A stretch of DNA of 64,000 nt from Streptomyces scabiei 87.22 (GTDB lineage: Bacteria > Actinomycetota > Actinomycetes > Streptomycetales > Streptomycetaceae): positions 9,486,001 to 9,550,000 of the forward strand of contig NC_013929.1 in the NCBI RefSeq assembly GCF_000091305.1. The letters run 5' to 3'. Below the pieces are notes generated by a model. That model had not been told where the DNA came from, searched no databases, and was given only the letters and a program-made list of their open reading frames with translations. The position numbers were made by a program, and so were the translations under genes. Positions 36,239 to 45,153 of this stretch are shown in pieces. Within the stretch, counting starts at the first letter, position 1. Each line of letters opens with the position of its first letter.

Positions 36239-36255
36239 TTGCTTGACTTAGGCAA
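36239..36255. promoter_or_regulatory. imperfect palindrome in divergent promoter (MarR operator candidate)
   Basis: TTGCTTGACTTAGGCAA is an imperfect 17-bp palindrome (outer TTGC/GCAA plus matching interior bases) overlapping a TTGACT -35-like box. It lies between the acyl-CoA dehydrogenase-like gene and the MarR gene, as autoregulatory MarR sites do. Confidence 0.5.
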
Positions 36256-36275
36256 ATTCCTGTTACGGTGGCCGC

Positions 36276-36779
36276 ATGTCCCCACCGCGCCCCGCCGCAG
36301 CGGCCGCCCTCGCGGACGTGACCGAGATCGAGCGGCTGCTCGCCCGCATCGCGTATGTGTCCGGGCGGGCCCGCCGGTACGGGCCCCCGATGTCCGACAG
36401 CGGGCTGTCCCTGGACCGGGTCTCCGTGGCGATCCTGCGGCACATCGCCGAGAGCGAGCCGTCGCGCCCGGGGGTGCTCGCGGTGCGGCTGTCCGTGGAG
36501 GCCTCTCATGTCACCCGACAGCTGCGGCAGTTGGAGGGCGCCGGATATGTGCGGCGCATCCCCGACCCGGACGACCGCCGGGCGCAGCGCGTCCGGATCA
36601 CCGGCGCCGGGCTCGCCGCCTTCGAGTGCGTCAGGGAGGCCGGCCGCCGGGGCATCGAGGAGGCCCTGAGCGACTGGTCGACGGAGGACCGGCGGCGACT
36701 CGCCCGCCTCTTCGGCCGGCTGGCCGACGACTTCGTCGACCACGCGGAGACGGCCGTGGACCCCCGCCCCGCCGGCTGA
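36276..36779 (+). CDS. MarR-family transcriptional regulator
   Basis: This 167-residue winged-helix protein carries the recognition region PGVLAVRLSVEASHVTRQLRQLEGAGYVRR near residues 64-94 and the wing PDPDDRRAQRVRITGAG. It is divergent from the acyl-CoA dehydrogenase-like gene, with a palindrome between, so it probably represses that gene and itself. The ATG at 36276 has no Shine-Dalgarno sequence; TACGGT at 36264-36269 ends 6 nt upstream, suggesting a leaderless mRNA. Confidence 0.85.
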   Translation: MSPPRPAAAAALADVTEIERLLARIAYVSGRARRYGPPMSDSGLSLDRVSVAILRHIAESEPSRPGVLAVRLSVEASHVTRQLRQLEGAGYVRRIPDPDDRRAQRVRITGAGLAAFECVREAGRRGIEEALSDWSTEDRRRLARLFGRLADDFVDHAETAVDPRPAG

Positions 36780-36867
36780 CGACGGCGTCGGCTCGACGCG
36801 CGGTCGCTATCGGATCGAAGGCGGACTTCGACGTCGTGCGGTACCTGACCAGGTGTCATGCGAGTTG

Positions 36868-36900
36868 ACTGGTCTACACCCTTGACTGGTACAGACCAAG
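36868..36900 (+). promoter_or_regulatory. two DasR-like dre sites upstream of chitinase
   Basis: ACTGGTCTACACCCTT (36868-36883) and ACTGGTACAGACCAAG (36885-36900) both match the DasR consensus ACTGGTCTAGACCA closely. They lie about 145 bp upstream of the chitinase start and each overlaps a TTGACT hexamer. DasR represses chitin and GlcNAc genes in Streptomyces and is released by GlcN-6-P. Confidence 0.75.
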
Positions 36901-37044
36901 GCGGTTGAGTGTGCCCCACACCCCCCACCACGGCCGCGCCCACGCCGTGACCGGTGCCGCCGGCGCGTGCGCGCGAGGTCCGTCCCTGCCGTCCCACCGG
37001 GCTCCCGCCCGGGTGCGGCCGTGCTCCACGAAGGAGTTGGTCCT

Positions 37045-37932
37045 GTGTCGAGGCGCCGTATCTCCGCCGTCCTGACCGCCCTGGTCATCGGCGGCGCCAC
37101 ACCGCTGTTGCTGCCCGCCCAGAGCGCGTCCGCCGCGCCCTGTTCCAGTTACGCGAACTGGGTGGCCGGCAAGTCCTACGTCACCGGCAACATCGTGCGC
37201 TACACCGACGGCAAGGCGTACATCGCCGAACACGACAACCCGGGGTACGACCCCACCATCAGCACCTGGTACTGGGAGCCGTACGCCTGCGAGAACGGGC
37301 CGGGCAACCCCTCCGGATTCGTGGTGAGCGAGGCGCAGTTCAACCAGATGTTCCCGAACCGGAACTCGTTCTACTCCTACAGCGGGCTGCGGGCGGCCAT
37401 GAGCGCCTTCCCGGCCTTCGCCACCACCGGCAGCGACACGGTGAAGAAGCAGGAGGCCGCCGCCTTCCTCGCCAACGTCAACCACGAGACGGGCGGGCTC
37501 GTCCACATCGTCGAGCAGAACACCGCCAACTACCCCACGTACTGCGACTGGAGCCAGTCCTACGGCTGCCCGGCCGGACAGGCGGCCTACTACGGGCGCG
37601 GTCCCATCCAGCTCAGCTGGAACTTCAACTACAAGGCGGCCGGGGACGCGCTCGGCCTGAACCTCCTGGGCAACCCCTGGCTGGTGCAGAACGACTCGGC
37701 CGTCGCCTGGAAGACCGCGCTGTGGTACTGGAACACCCAGAAGGGCCCCGGCTCGATGACCGGTCACAACGCGATGGTCACCGGCGCGGGCTTCGGCCAC
37801 ACGATCCGCAGCATCAACGGCTCGCTGGAGTGCGACGGAAAGAACCCCGCACAGGTGCAGAGCAGGGTGAGTGCGTACCAGCGGTTCGTCCAGATCCTCG
37901 GCACCTCGGCGGGCGGCAACCTCTACTGCTGA
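37045..37932 (+). CDS. secreted family GH19 chitinase with chitin-binding domain
   Basis: This 295-residue exported chitinase has a signal peptide at about residues 1-29 ending SASA. A CBM5/12 domain lies at about 30-76 (NWVAGKSYVTGNIVRYTDG, then STWYWEPY). The GH19 catalytic domain begins with FVVSEAQFNQMFPNRNSFY. The catalytic Glu is in NHETGGL near residue 149, and YYGRGPIQLSWNFNY is a GH19 hallmark. It hydrolyses chitin with inversion. The GTG at 37045 follows AAGGAG. Two dre-like sites suggest DasR control. Confidence 0.93.
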   Translation: MSRRRISAVLTALVIGGATPLLLPAQSASAAPCSSYANWVAGKSYVTGNIVRYTDGKAYIAEHDNPGYDPTISTWYWEPYACENGPGNPSGFVVSEAQFNQMFPNRNSFYSYSGLRAAMSAFPAFATTGSDTVKKQEAAAFLANVNHETGGLVHIVEQNTANYPTYCDWSQSYGCPAGQAAYYGRGPIQLSWNFNYKAAGDALGLNLLGNPWLVQNDSAVAWKTALWYWNTQKGPGSMTGHNAMVTGAGFGHTIRSINGSLECDGKNPAQVQSRVSAYQRFVQILGTSAGGNLYC

Positions 37933-37972
37933 CCCGCCCGCATCGATCTTGATATGTCATGCACCTGACCAT

Positions 37973-38003
37973 GGCTCGGGGTCCGGCCGCGTACGGCCGA
38001 GCC
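37973..38003 (+). terminator. hairpin downstream of chitinase
   Basis: GGCTCGG at 37973-37979 pairs with CCGAGCC at 37997-38003, with a CG-rich interior. Confidence 0.5.
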
Positions 38004-38036
38004 CCGGGCTGTGGCCGCCCGGCGAGGTGGGCACCG

Positions 38037-38543
38037 TCAGTCGAGGTCGATGGTGAAACGCCTCGTGCCCGGAGCGATCGTCTCGGCGTGGACCGAGCCG
38101 CGAGCCCGGTCGTACACCCCGGTCCCGCCGGTGATCGCGTTGTCGAACGGCGGGGGAGGGCCCGGGTTGAGGATGCCGAAGACCATTCCCTGCACGGAGA
38201 GCTGGCCGCCGGGGAGCGTGTAGGTCACGACGCACACCTCCGCTCCGCCGTTGTCGACCCGGGTGGTGTCGCAGGTGCCGCCCGTTTCGCCGACCTGGTT
38301 GTCCTTCTCGTCGAACAGGGTCGAGCGGAAGACCGTCCGATCACCCTGGGCGGGACTGCCGCCGGGGTTCACCGGGAAGCGCGTCTGCTGCGCGAGCCGG
38401 CCGATGAGGGTGATGACCTTGTTCTTCTCCCCGGCGTGGGCCGAATCCGCGTGCGTCGCGGCGGCGCCCGCGACGGGGGCGCAGGCGAGAAGGGCGACCA
38501 GCGCGGTGGCCGAGCCGAGGCAGGTTGCTCCGAGGGGGCGCAT
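38037..38543 (-). CDS. secreted AOC-barrel-like protein
   Basis: This 168-residue exported protein has a signal peptide MRPLGATCLGSATALVALLA to about residue 27. The mature part ends in a beta-barrel resembling allene oxide cyclase or dirigent proteins (LSVQGMVFGILN, AITGGTGVYDRARGSVHAE). Cys residues TGGTCDTT and EVCVVTY could form a disulphide. The ATG at 38543 follows AGGAG with 7 nt spacing; a GTG at 38570 would add a shorter leader with no ribosome site. No enzyme activity can be inferred. Confidence 0.7.
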   Translation of the reverse strand: MRPLGATCLGSATALVALLACAPVAGAAATHADSAHAGEKNKVITLIGRLAQQTRFPVNPGGSPAQGDRTVFRSTLFDEKDNQVGETGGTCDTTRVDNGGAEVCVVTYTLPGGQLSVQGMVFGILNPGPPPPFDNAITGGTGVYDRARGSVHAETIAPGTRRFTIDLD

Positions 38544-38940
38544 CACATGGCTCCTGAGGTTGGCGATCACGGGTGGTTCTGTGTCGTATTCATGTCCCCG
38601 GCTCCGTCGCGCCCGGCGTGACCACGGGAAAGTCCGACCGATCGGACGACCGGGAGGGTGTGAGAGGCCCCGGTTCTGCTCCGCGTTCGCCCCGGCTCCG
38701 CGACCCGTTCGCCCTAGCTCTGCGACCCGTTCGCCCCAGGCTCCGTTCCTCGGTCGCGCCGAGCGCTCCGCCGGGTCGGGCCGATAGCATCGGCGTCGGC
38801 GCCGTCCGGGTCGCCGACGGAAACCGGCCCCGCCCGACGCCGCACACCGGGCACGGTGTCAGGGGCAAAGAGGCATCAACGGGTTCATATAGGCTGCCTG
38901 TTCTGTCCCTGCCGTTCGTCACCACCCGGGAGAGTCACCC
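38544..38940. other. 397-bp intergenic region with 22-bp direct repeat
   Basis: No coding sequence was supported. GCTCCGCGACCCGTTCGCCC at 38695-38714 is repeated with one change at 38717-38736. TATAGG lies near 38888 ahead of the next gene and may be part of its promoter. Confidence 0.5.
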
Positions 38941-40215
38941 GTGAGCGTAGCCACCGCCCACTCCGCATCGGCCGTACCGCCCGCCGACGAGACGCCCGCG
39001 ACGCCGGACGCCGCCGAGGCGGCGCCCGCGCAGGACGAGGGCTTCTGGGTCGAGCCCGTCGCGGCCGGGGAGCAGACCGCCGCGACCGGAGCCGGGGTGC
39101 CGGCGCAGTCGTCCGGCGATCAGGTGTCCGACACCCCTGTCTCCGACGCCGACGCCGACGCCGACGTCTCCGGCGACGCAACCACTGGCGACGGCACCTC
39201 CGACGACGACTCCTCCGCGGACGCCGTGGACGAGCAGGTCGCCCGGGACGCCCGGGAGTTCGGGGTGTACGCGCGCACCGGCGGCTGGGCCTTCGCGCTG
39301 AAGGTGGCGCGGAGCGTGCGGCCCGGCGGCGAGACGGCGGGGGAGACGGCGAAGGTGTCGGCGAAGCGGTTCGCCGACCTGGCCGGGTGCTCCCCTGAGC
39401 GGGTCATGCGCTACTACAAGGCGTGGGACAGGGCGGCCGACGACGGCATGGTCCCGCACTTCGAGGCGCTGGCCCCCGGCGAGGAGATCGACCTCCCGGA
39501 CTCCGATGTGTGGCTGACGTACTACAGCTCCCGCTCCAGCGCGACCTCCGACCGCGGCACCGCCATCACGGCGGCGGCCGAGGCCGAGGGCATCCGTCCT
39601 ACCAAGGCCCTGGAGGTCGCGGAGAACCCCACCGCGCTGCGCGCCGCGATCCTCGCCGACCCGTCCACCGCCCAAGCGGCCCGCACCGCGCTCCTCGACC
39701 GTCTGAAGGAGGACCCCTCCCTCCAGACGGAACTGGCCCGCGACATCGCCCGCACCGACGAGCTGAAGAAGGCCGTCGCGAACGAGACCCAGGCGGCCAC
39801 CCGCATCGGGTATGTCCGGCAGATCGTGGAGAACGGCCAGGTCAAGACGCCGGCCGGCCAGGTGATCGACGCCACCGCCGAGCTGCGCGCCGAGGCGGAG
39901 CGGCATCTGTCCCTCATCGACGAGCTGGACGACTACGAGGACACCGGCGAGTGGGCGTCGGAGGCGTACGACACCGTCAAGGAACTCGTCGTGCAGACCG
40001 TCGAGGCGGACCCCGAGCTGCGAGTCCAGGAGCGTCGGACGAAGTTCTACAGCAGCCTCCAGAAGGCGACGAAGGTCTTCGAGGAGCTGACCCTGGACGA
40101 CGCCGTCGACCTCGACGCCATCTACGAGGACGACATGCTCCAGCGCCTGGAGGACCTCCAGCAGGCCCTGAACACCTGCATCGCCGCCCTGCGCAAGGCG
40201 TCGCCGGGCGAGTGA
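38941..40215 (+). CDS. conserved hypothetical protein with acidic N-terminus
   Basis: This 424-residue soluble protein was not assigned to a family. Its first 95 residues are low-complexity and acidic (VSDADADADVSGDA), while the rest is predicted helical. A DNA-binding-like stretch lies near residues 135-165 (VSAKRFADLAGCSPERVMRYYKAWD), read as HTH-like, so a nucleoid or plasmid-partition-type role is possible. The GTG at 38941 follows GGGAGAG. A strong terminator follows the gene. Confidence 0.65.
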   Translation: MSVATAHSASAVPPADETPATPDAAEAAPAQDEGFWVEPVAAGEQTAATGAGVPAQSSGDQVSDTPVSDADADADVSGDATTGDGTSDDDSSADAVDEQVARDAREFGVYARTGGWAFALKVARSVRPGGETAGETAKVSAKRFADLAGCSPERVMRYYKAWDRAADDGMVPHFEALAPGEEIDLPDSDVWLTYYSSRSSATSDRGTAITAAAEAEGIRPTKALEVAENPTALRAAILADPSTAQAARTALLDRLKEDPSLQTELARDIARTDELKKAVANETQAATRIGYVRQIVENGQVKTPAGQVIDATAELRAEAERHLSLIDELDDYEDTGEWASEAYDTVKELVVQTVEADPELRVQERRTKFYSSLQKATKVFEELTLDDAVDLDAIYEDDMLQRLEDLQQALNTCIAALRKASPGE

Positions 40216-40240
40216 TCCCGGGCTCCGGCCCTCCCCGTCA

Positions 40241-40271
40241 CCGAGGCCCCCTGCCGCGCAGGGGGCCTCGG
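40241..40271 (+). terminator. strong hairpin terminator
   Basis: A 14-bp perfect stem, CCGAGGCCCCCTGC, loop CGC, then its reverse complement, 25 bp past the hypothetical gene. Confidence 0.8.
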
Positions 40272-40339
40272 TCGTGCCGCCGGGACCCCGCTCGCCGGAA
40301 CCACGTGAGCCCCCTCACGCGACCTGGGAGAAATGCTAT

Positions 40340-40367
40340 TTGCCGTTCGGTGCGTGTTACGTATAAC
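40340..40367 (+). promoter_or_regulatory. promoter candidate for VOC-adenosine deaminase genes
   Basis: TTGCCG at 40340-40345, a 16-nt spacer and TATAAC at 40362-40367. The predicted leader to the VOC gene is about 80 nt. Confidence 0.4.
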
Positions 40368-40455
40368 CTCCCGGGAACCCCGAGCGGCCCACGGACCGCC
40401 GACGCACGATCCCGCGCGATCTCCGCCCGGTCCGCGCCCCACCCGAAAGGCCCCG

Positions 40456-40854
40456 ATGAGACGACGCATCGCCCTGGTCACCCTCGTGGTCGACGACTAC
40501 GACGAGGCGATCCGCTTCTACACCGAGGCGCTCGGGTTCCGGCTCGCCGAGGACGAGCCGAGGCCCGGTGGCGGCCGCTGGGTCGTCGTCGAACCCGGAG
40601 GCGACGGGCAGAGCGGCGGGCTCCTGCTCGCGAAGGCCGCGGGTGAGGCCCAGCGCGCCCGGATCGGCGACCAGACCGGCGGACGCGTGGGTTTCTTCCT
40701 GCACACCGACGACTTCGCCCGCGACCACGCCCGGATGCGGGCCGCGGGCGTCACGTTCCTGGAGGAACCGCGCCACGAGTCCTACGGCTCGGTCGCCGTC
40801 TTCGAAGACCTGTACGGCAACCGCTGGGACCTCCTCCAGCCCGCCGCCGACTGA
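40456..40854 (+). CDS. VOC (glyoxalase-like) superfamily protein
   Basis: This 132-residue single-domain protein begins with IALVTLVVDDYDEAIRFYTEALGFRL and ends ESYGSVAVFEDLYGNRWDLLQP. The Glu of EDLYGNRW is at the usual metal-ligand position. The function cannot be set beyond the superfamily (glyoxalase I, dioxygenase or resistance proteins). The ATG at 40456 follows AAAGG. It is followed by adenosine deaminase on the same strand. Confidence 0.82.
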   Translation: MRRRIALVTLVVDDYDEAIRFYTEALGFRLAEDEPRPGGGRWVVVEPGGDGQSGGLLLAKAAGEAQRARIGDQTGGRVGFFLHTDDFARDHARMRAAGVTFLEEPRHESYGSVAVFEDLYGNRWDLLQPAAD

Positions 40855-40952
40855 CCGGGCCGCCCGAGCCGTCCCCGGGCCCCGCCGCCGACCGAGCACC
40901 TCGGTCACCCGCTCCGACCCGCCCCCGCACCACCTGCCGAGGAACGAACGCC

Positions 40953-42023
40953 ATGACCGAGCCCCGCATCGACGCCGACACCATCCGCCGCCTCCCCAAG
41001 GCCGTCCTGCACGACCACCTCGACGGCGGTCTGCGCCCCGCCACACTCGTGGAGCTCGCGGCCGAGGTCGGCCACCCCCTGCCGGAGACCGATCCGGAGG
41101 CGCTCGCCGCCTGGTTCTACGAGGCCGCCAACTCCGGTGACCTGGTGCGCTACATAGCCACCTTCGAGCACACCCTCGCGGTGCTGCAGACCCGAGAGGG
41201 CCTGCTGCGCACCGCCGAGGAGTACGTGCTCGACCTGGCCGCCGACGGTGTCGTCTACGGCGAGGTGCGCTACGCCCCCGAGCTGAACACGGCGGGCGGG
41301 CTCACCATGAGCGAGGTCGTCGAGACCGTCCAGGAGGGCCTGGCCGCCGGTATGGCCAAGGCCGCGGCCCAGGGCACGCCGGTCCGCGTCGGCACGATCT
41401 TGTGCGGGATGCGCATGTTCGACCGGGTCGGCGAGGCCGCCGAGCTGGCGGTGGTCTTCCGGGACGCCGGCGTCGTCGGCTTCGACATCGCGGGCGCCGA
41501 GGACGGTTTCCCGCCCGCCGACCACCTGGCCGCGTTCGAGCACCTGCGCCGCGAGAGCGTCCCCTTCACCATCCACGCCGGTGAGGCCCACGGGCTGCCC
41601 AGCATCCACCAGGCCCTCCAGGTCTGCGGCGCCCAGCGCATCGGCCACGGCGTCCGCATCACCGAAGACATCGTCGACGGCAAGCTCGGCCGCCTCGCGT
41701 CCTGGGTCCGCGACCGCCGGGTCGCGCTGGAGATGTGCCCGACCTCCAACCTGCAGACCGGATGCGCCACCTCGATCGCCGAGCACCCGATCACGGAGCT
41801 GAAGGACCTCGGCTTCCGCGTCACCCTCAACACCGACAACCGCCTGGTCTCGGGCACCACCATGACCCGGGAGATGACCCTGCTCGTCGAGGACGCCGGC
41901 TGGACCCTCGACGACCTGCGCACGGTCACCGTCAACGCCCTCAAGAGCGCCTTCATCCCGTTCGACGAGCGCAACGCCCTCATCGAGAACGTCGTCCTGC
42001 CGGGCTACGCCGCCGCCCGGTGA
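40953..42023 (+). CDS. add: adenosine deaminase
   Basis: This 356-residue zinc hydrolase converts adenosine to inosine. The metal-site motif HDHLDGGL lies near residue 20 and VVGFDIAGAEDG near 177. The catalytic HAGEAHG is near 208, and the later RIGHGVRI and LNTDNRLVSGT segments carry the remaining ligands. The length is normal for the family. The ATG at 40953 follows GAGGAA. It is about 100 bp after the VOC gene and may be co-transcribed. Confidence 0.93.
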   Translation: MTEPRIDADTIRRLPKAVLHDHLDGGLRPATLVELAAEVGHPLPETDPEALAAWFYEAANSGDLVRYIATFEHTLAVLQTREGLLRTAEEYVLDLAADGVVYGEVRYAPELNTAGGLTMSEVVETVQEGLAAGMAKAAAQGTPVRVGTILCGMRMFDRVGEAAELAVVFRDAGVVGFDIAGAEDGFPPADHLAAFEHLRRESVPFTIHAGEAHGLPSIHQALQVCGAQRIGHGVRITEDIVDGKLGRLASWVRDRRVALEMCPTSNLQTGCATSIAEHPITELKDLGFRVTLNTDNRLVSGTTMTREMTLLVEDAGWTLDDLRTVTVNALKSAFIPFDERNALIENVVLPGYAAAR

Positions 42024-42051
42024 TCGTCCCGGCGGTGACCCGGGCGGTCCG

Positions 42052-42567
42052 CTAGCGGTCCTCGCGCAGCACCAGCCCCCGCACGTACGCCGCCTGGCCG
42101 ACATGCTGAAGGTCGTCGGCCAGGACACTGACCAGGCGCACGCCGAGGGTGACGGCAGGCGTCCACCGCTCGTCCACGACCCCGTCGAGACCGTCGGCAT
42201 CGACGCCGCGCACGAACTCCCCCGTCCGTTCGTGCACGGCGTCGAAGTATCCGGTGAGCAGGTCACCCGAGTCGACCCGCACCCGCTCGACCTGCTCCGG
42301 GCTGTGCCCGTACCCCGTGTCCCGGGCCGGCAGGGCCAGCCCGAAACGCTGCTCCCAGCCCTGGGACAGCCAGACCTGTTCCAGTCCGGCCGCGTCGGCC
42401 ACATGGTCGTCCTGGATCCGGGTGAGGTGCCACACCAGCCAGGCCACGGAGTTGGCGTCCGGGGCGGGCCGGGCGTGGAGGTCCGCCGGGGAGAGTCCGT
42501 CCACGGCGGCGTGGACCTCCTCCTTGATCCGGCCGAACGCGTCGATGAGAACGTCCTTCACATCCAT
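42052..42567 (-). CDS. DinB/DUF664 family protein
   Basis: This 171-residue four-helix DinB-like protein begins MDVKDVLIDAFGRIKEEVHAAVDGL and contains WLVWHLTRIQDDHVADAAG and LADDLQHVGQAAYVRGL. The His residues of WHLTRIQDDH and QHVGQA match the metal-site positions of the fold. Family members include metal-dependent thiol transferases; the exact function is unknown. The ATG is at 42567, convergent with adenosine deaminase. Confidence 0.8.
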   Translation of the reverse strand: MDVKDVLIDAFGRIKEEVHAAVDGLSPADLHARPAPDANSVAWLVWHLTRIQDDHVADAAGLEQVWLSQGWEQRFGLALPARDTGYGHSPEQVERVRVDSGDLLTGYFDAVHERTGEFVRGVDADGLDGVVDERWTPAVTLGVRLVSVLADDLQHVGQAAYVRGLVLREDR

Positions 42568-42686
42568 ACGTCCACCATCGGGCATCCCGGCCGGACCCGC
42601 ACCGCCCTCCGACGGCCCCGAGGCGCCCCTCCACGGCCCCGCCGGCTGCCGGCCGCCCCTGCGTGCCGATGGGGCATGCGGTGCCG

Positions 42687-43307
42687 TCAGTAGAGCTTGT
42701 TGACGGCGGTGGTGGTCGTCTTCTTGAACGCCTTGACCGGCGCGTCCTTGAAGCCGCCCATCTGGCCCCAGTCCACGACGGTGACGGTCCGGCCGTCCCG
42801 GCCCACCGACAGGAGCCGGATGTCCATGGCCCCCCAGGACGTGACGCTCGCGACGCCGTGGACGCGGGCGCCCTCCTCGACGGGCAGGGTGCCGAGGTCC
42901 CGGTAGTCGACCTCGACGTCCGGGTCGGAGGACTCGCTGACGCAGTCCCGGAAGTCCTTGTTCAGCCGCGCGGCCAGCGCCTTGGCCTTGCTGTCGCTGC
43001 CGGTGACGACGACGACCTGCCTGGCGCTGGTCTCCAGGTCCGTCCGGTAGGAGCGGTGGTTGACGTCGTAGGCCAGGAACGCGTCGCCCAGGCAGTACTG
43101 CAGCTCCTCGGGGACGCCGTCCTCGATCCCGCCCGCCGTCCAGGTGGACGAGGGGTGCGGCGGGAGCTGGGACGCCGACAGGTACTTCGGTGCGGTGCTC
43201 GCCTTCGCCGCAACCGCCGGTGCGGCGCCGGCGGCGAGTGCGGAGCCCGCGGTGAGACCCGCGACGACGAGTGAGGTGAGCAGGGTCGCTCGGGTGCGCT
43301 TGGGCAT
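42687..43307 (-). CDS. secreted hypothetical protein
   Basis: This 206-residue exported protein has a signal peptide at about residues 1-30 (LLTSLVVAGLTAGSALA). The mature part is a single domain with Cys in LQYCLGDAF and FRDCVSES, and a repeated Thr run near the C-terminus. The family was not recognised; it resembles secreted sensor-type domains. The ATG at 43307 follows GGGGGA. It is divergent from an HTH-membrane protein. Confidence 0.65.
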   Translation of the reverse strand: MPKRTRATLLTSLVVAGLTAGSALAAGAAPAVAAKASTAPKYLSASQLPPHPSSTWTAGGIEDGVPEELQYCLGDAFLAYDVNHRSYRTDLETSARQVVVVTGSDSKAKALAARLNKDFRDCVSESSDPDVEVDYRDLGTLPVEEGARVHGVASVTSWGAMDIRLLSVGRDGRTVTVVDWGQMGGFKDAPVKAFKKTTTTAVNKLY

Positions 43308-43551
43308 GGGTGTCCCCCGTGAACGAGTACCTCGACAGGTACGTGGATGAGTGGGCGTTGCCGTCGCGCCGACGGCCGGATGGTCGGTCCGGCCCTGGTC
43401 GGGGCGACACCAAGAGCATCGACCGTCCCGGGGCGAGGGCGCAACGCCCGACGTCCGGTCCGCGCCCCTGGAACCATCCCAGCCCCTCTGACGTGCACAT
43501 ACAGGGAGTGCCTGGGATACCGTCCCGGGCCGATGAGGACTCGGGGGAACA

Positions 43552-45153
43552 GTGTCGGCAGCAGGGGACGACGTCCAGCGGTTCGCGGCGTCGCTCACGC
43601 GTCTCAAGGAGCGCACGGACCGCAGTTACGGGCAGCTGGCCCGGCGCCTCAACATGAACACCTCGACGCTGCACCGCTACTGCGCGGGCGGCACGGTGCC
43701 GCTCGACTTCGCACCCGTCGAGCGCTTCGCCGTGCTGTGCGGGGCGACGGGGGAGGAGCGGCTGGAGCTCCACCGCCTGTGGCTGTCGGCGATGGCGGCA
43801 CGCCAGCGGGTGCGGGGCGCCGGGCCGGAGGCGGCCGGTAGCGAGCCCACCGGCCCGCCTGCCGCGGCACCGGGCCCGTCGCCCGCGACCGCGGAGTCTG
43901 CCGACGGCACCGGCGGATCGGGCGCGGCCACCGGGCGCGGCCGGGCGGCGGGGGCGAGCACCCCCGCGGGGGTGCCGGAGCCTGCCGGGGCACCCGAATC
44001 CGCAGGGTCCTCCGAAGCCGCCGGTCCGTCCGCATCAGCCGGTCCGTCCGAAGCCACTGCTCCCACATCAGCCGGTCGGGCCGCAGCCGCCGGCGCGTCC
44101 GAGGCCGTCGCGGGAGCCGGTCCGGCCGGGGCGCCGCGAGCCTCCGGGCCGGACGCCGCGACCCGGGCCGGCGAGCGGACGGCACCCGAGTCGGACCTGG
44201 TCTCGGCCCCGGCCGCAGGCCGCCGCCCCTGGCACCGTCGCCGCCGTACGCTCGTCAGCGCGGCCGTCGTCGCGGTGCTCCTCGCCAGCCTGGGCGGCAT
44301 CGCCGCCCTGCCGTCCGGGGACACTCCGGCGGATCGCTCCGCCCGGGGCGACGTCCCGGCACCCTTCCGGACGACCGCGGGCGCCCAGCGCCCGTCGACC
44401 GGGCCCACGAGCCCGTCGCCCTCACCGGACGTGACCAGCACCCCTTCGGACACGGCCTCGCCCCCGCCCGACGAGCCACGGGACAAGGCCACGAAGGGCG
44501 GTGCGGCCGACGAGCCGCGGCCCCGGGCCACCGGTGTGCCGATCACCTGGACGGCGAACTCACAGATCTGGAACCTCGGCTGCGGGCACGACTACGTCAT
44601 CGCCAAGCAGCCGAAGGAGGTGCCCCCGCCCCCGCCGCCGCAGGACGCGGGCGCCTGGGCCGCGACCCAGGGCGCCGTGCACGGGCGGAACACGATCGTG
44701 GAGGTCACGGTGCACGGCCGCACGTCGGCGGCCGTCGTCCTGACGGCGTTGCGCGTGCGCGTCGTCGGACGCACCGCACCCGCCACGGGCAGCGCCTACA
44801 CGATGGACCAGGGCTGCGGAGGGCGGGTCACGCCCTCGTACTTCGACGTCGACCTGGACAAGAACCGGCCGATCGCCCGCCCGGTCGACGGCGCCGACCT
44901 GGACACCCCGATCCCGGCCGTGCGCTTTCCGTACAGCGTGGCGGCCGGGGACCCGGCGGTCCTGAGCGTCAGCGCCGACACCGAGAGCTGCGACTGCCAG
45001 TGGTACCTGGAGCTGGAGTGGTCCTCCGAGGGCCGCACCGGCACGGTCCGGATCGACGACGGCGGCCGCCCGTTCCGCACGACCGGGATCAAGGGGCTGC
45101 CGCGCTACTCGTACGCCACCGAGAGCCACCGGTGGACGCCCTTCACGGAATGA
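43552..45153 (+). CDS. XRE-type HTH protein with one transmembrane helix and exported domain
   Basis: This 533-residue protein has an N-terminal XRE HTH (SYGQLARRLNMNTSTLHRYCAGGTVPL near residues 25-52). A low-complexity Ala/Gly/Pro/Ser linker spans residues about 85-225. One hydrophobic helix (LVSAAVVAVLLASLGGIAAL near 236-255) follows. The C-terminal region is Cys-containing and probably outside the cell. The layout suggests a membrane-tethered regulator sensing an outside signal. The GTG at 43552 follows GGGGGA. The 3' end overlaps the LysR gene by 11 bp. Confidence 0.78.
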   Translation: MSAAGDDVQRFAASLTRLKERTDRSYGQLARRLNMNTSTLHRYCAGGTVPLDFAPVERFAVLCGATGEERLELHRLWLSAMAARQRVRGAGPEAAGSEPTGPPAAAPGPSPATAESADGTGGSGAATGRGRAAGASTPAGVPEPAGAPESAGSSEAAGPSASAGPSEATAPTSAGRAAAAGASEAVAGAGPAGAPRASGPDAATRAGERTAPESDLVSAPAAGRRPWHRRRRTLVSAAVVAVLLASLGGIAALPSGDTPADRSARGDVPAPFRTTAGAQRPSTGPTSPSPSPDVTSTPSDTASPPPDEPRDKATKGGAADEPRPRATGVPITWTANSQIWNLGCGHDYVIAKQPKEVPPPPPPQDAGAWAATQGAVHGRNTIVEVTVHGRTSAAVVLTALRVRVVGRTAPATGSAYTMDQGCGGRVTPSYFDVDLDKNRPIARPVDGADLDTPIPAVRFPYSVAAGDPAVLSVSADTESCDCQWYLELEWSSEGRTGTVRIDDGGRPFRTTGIKGLPRYSYATESHRWTPFTE

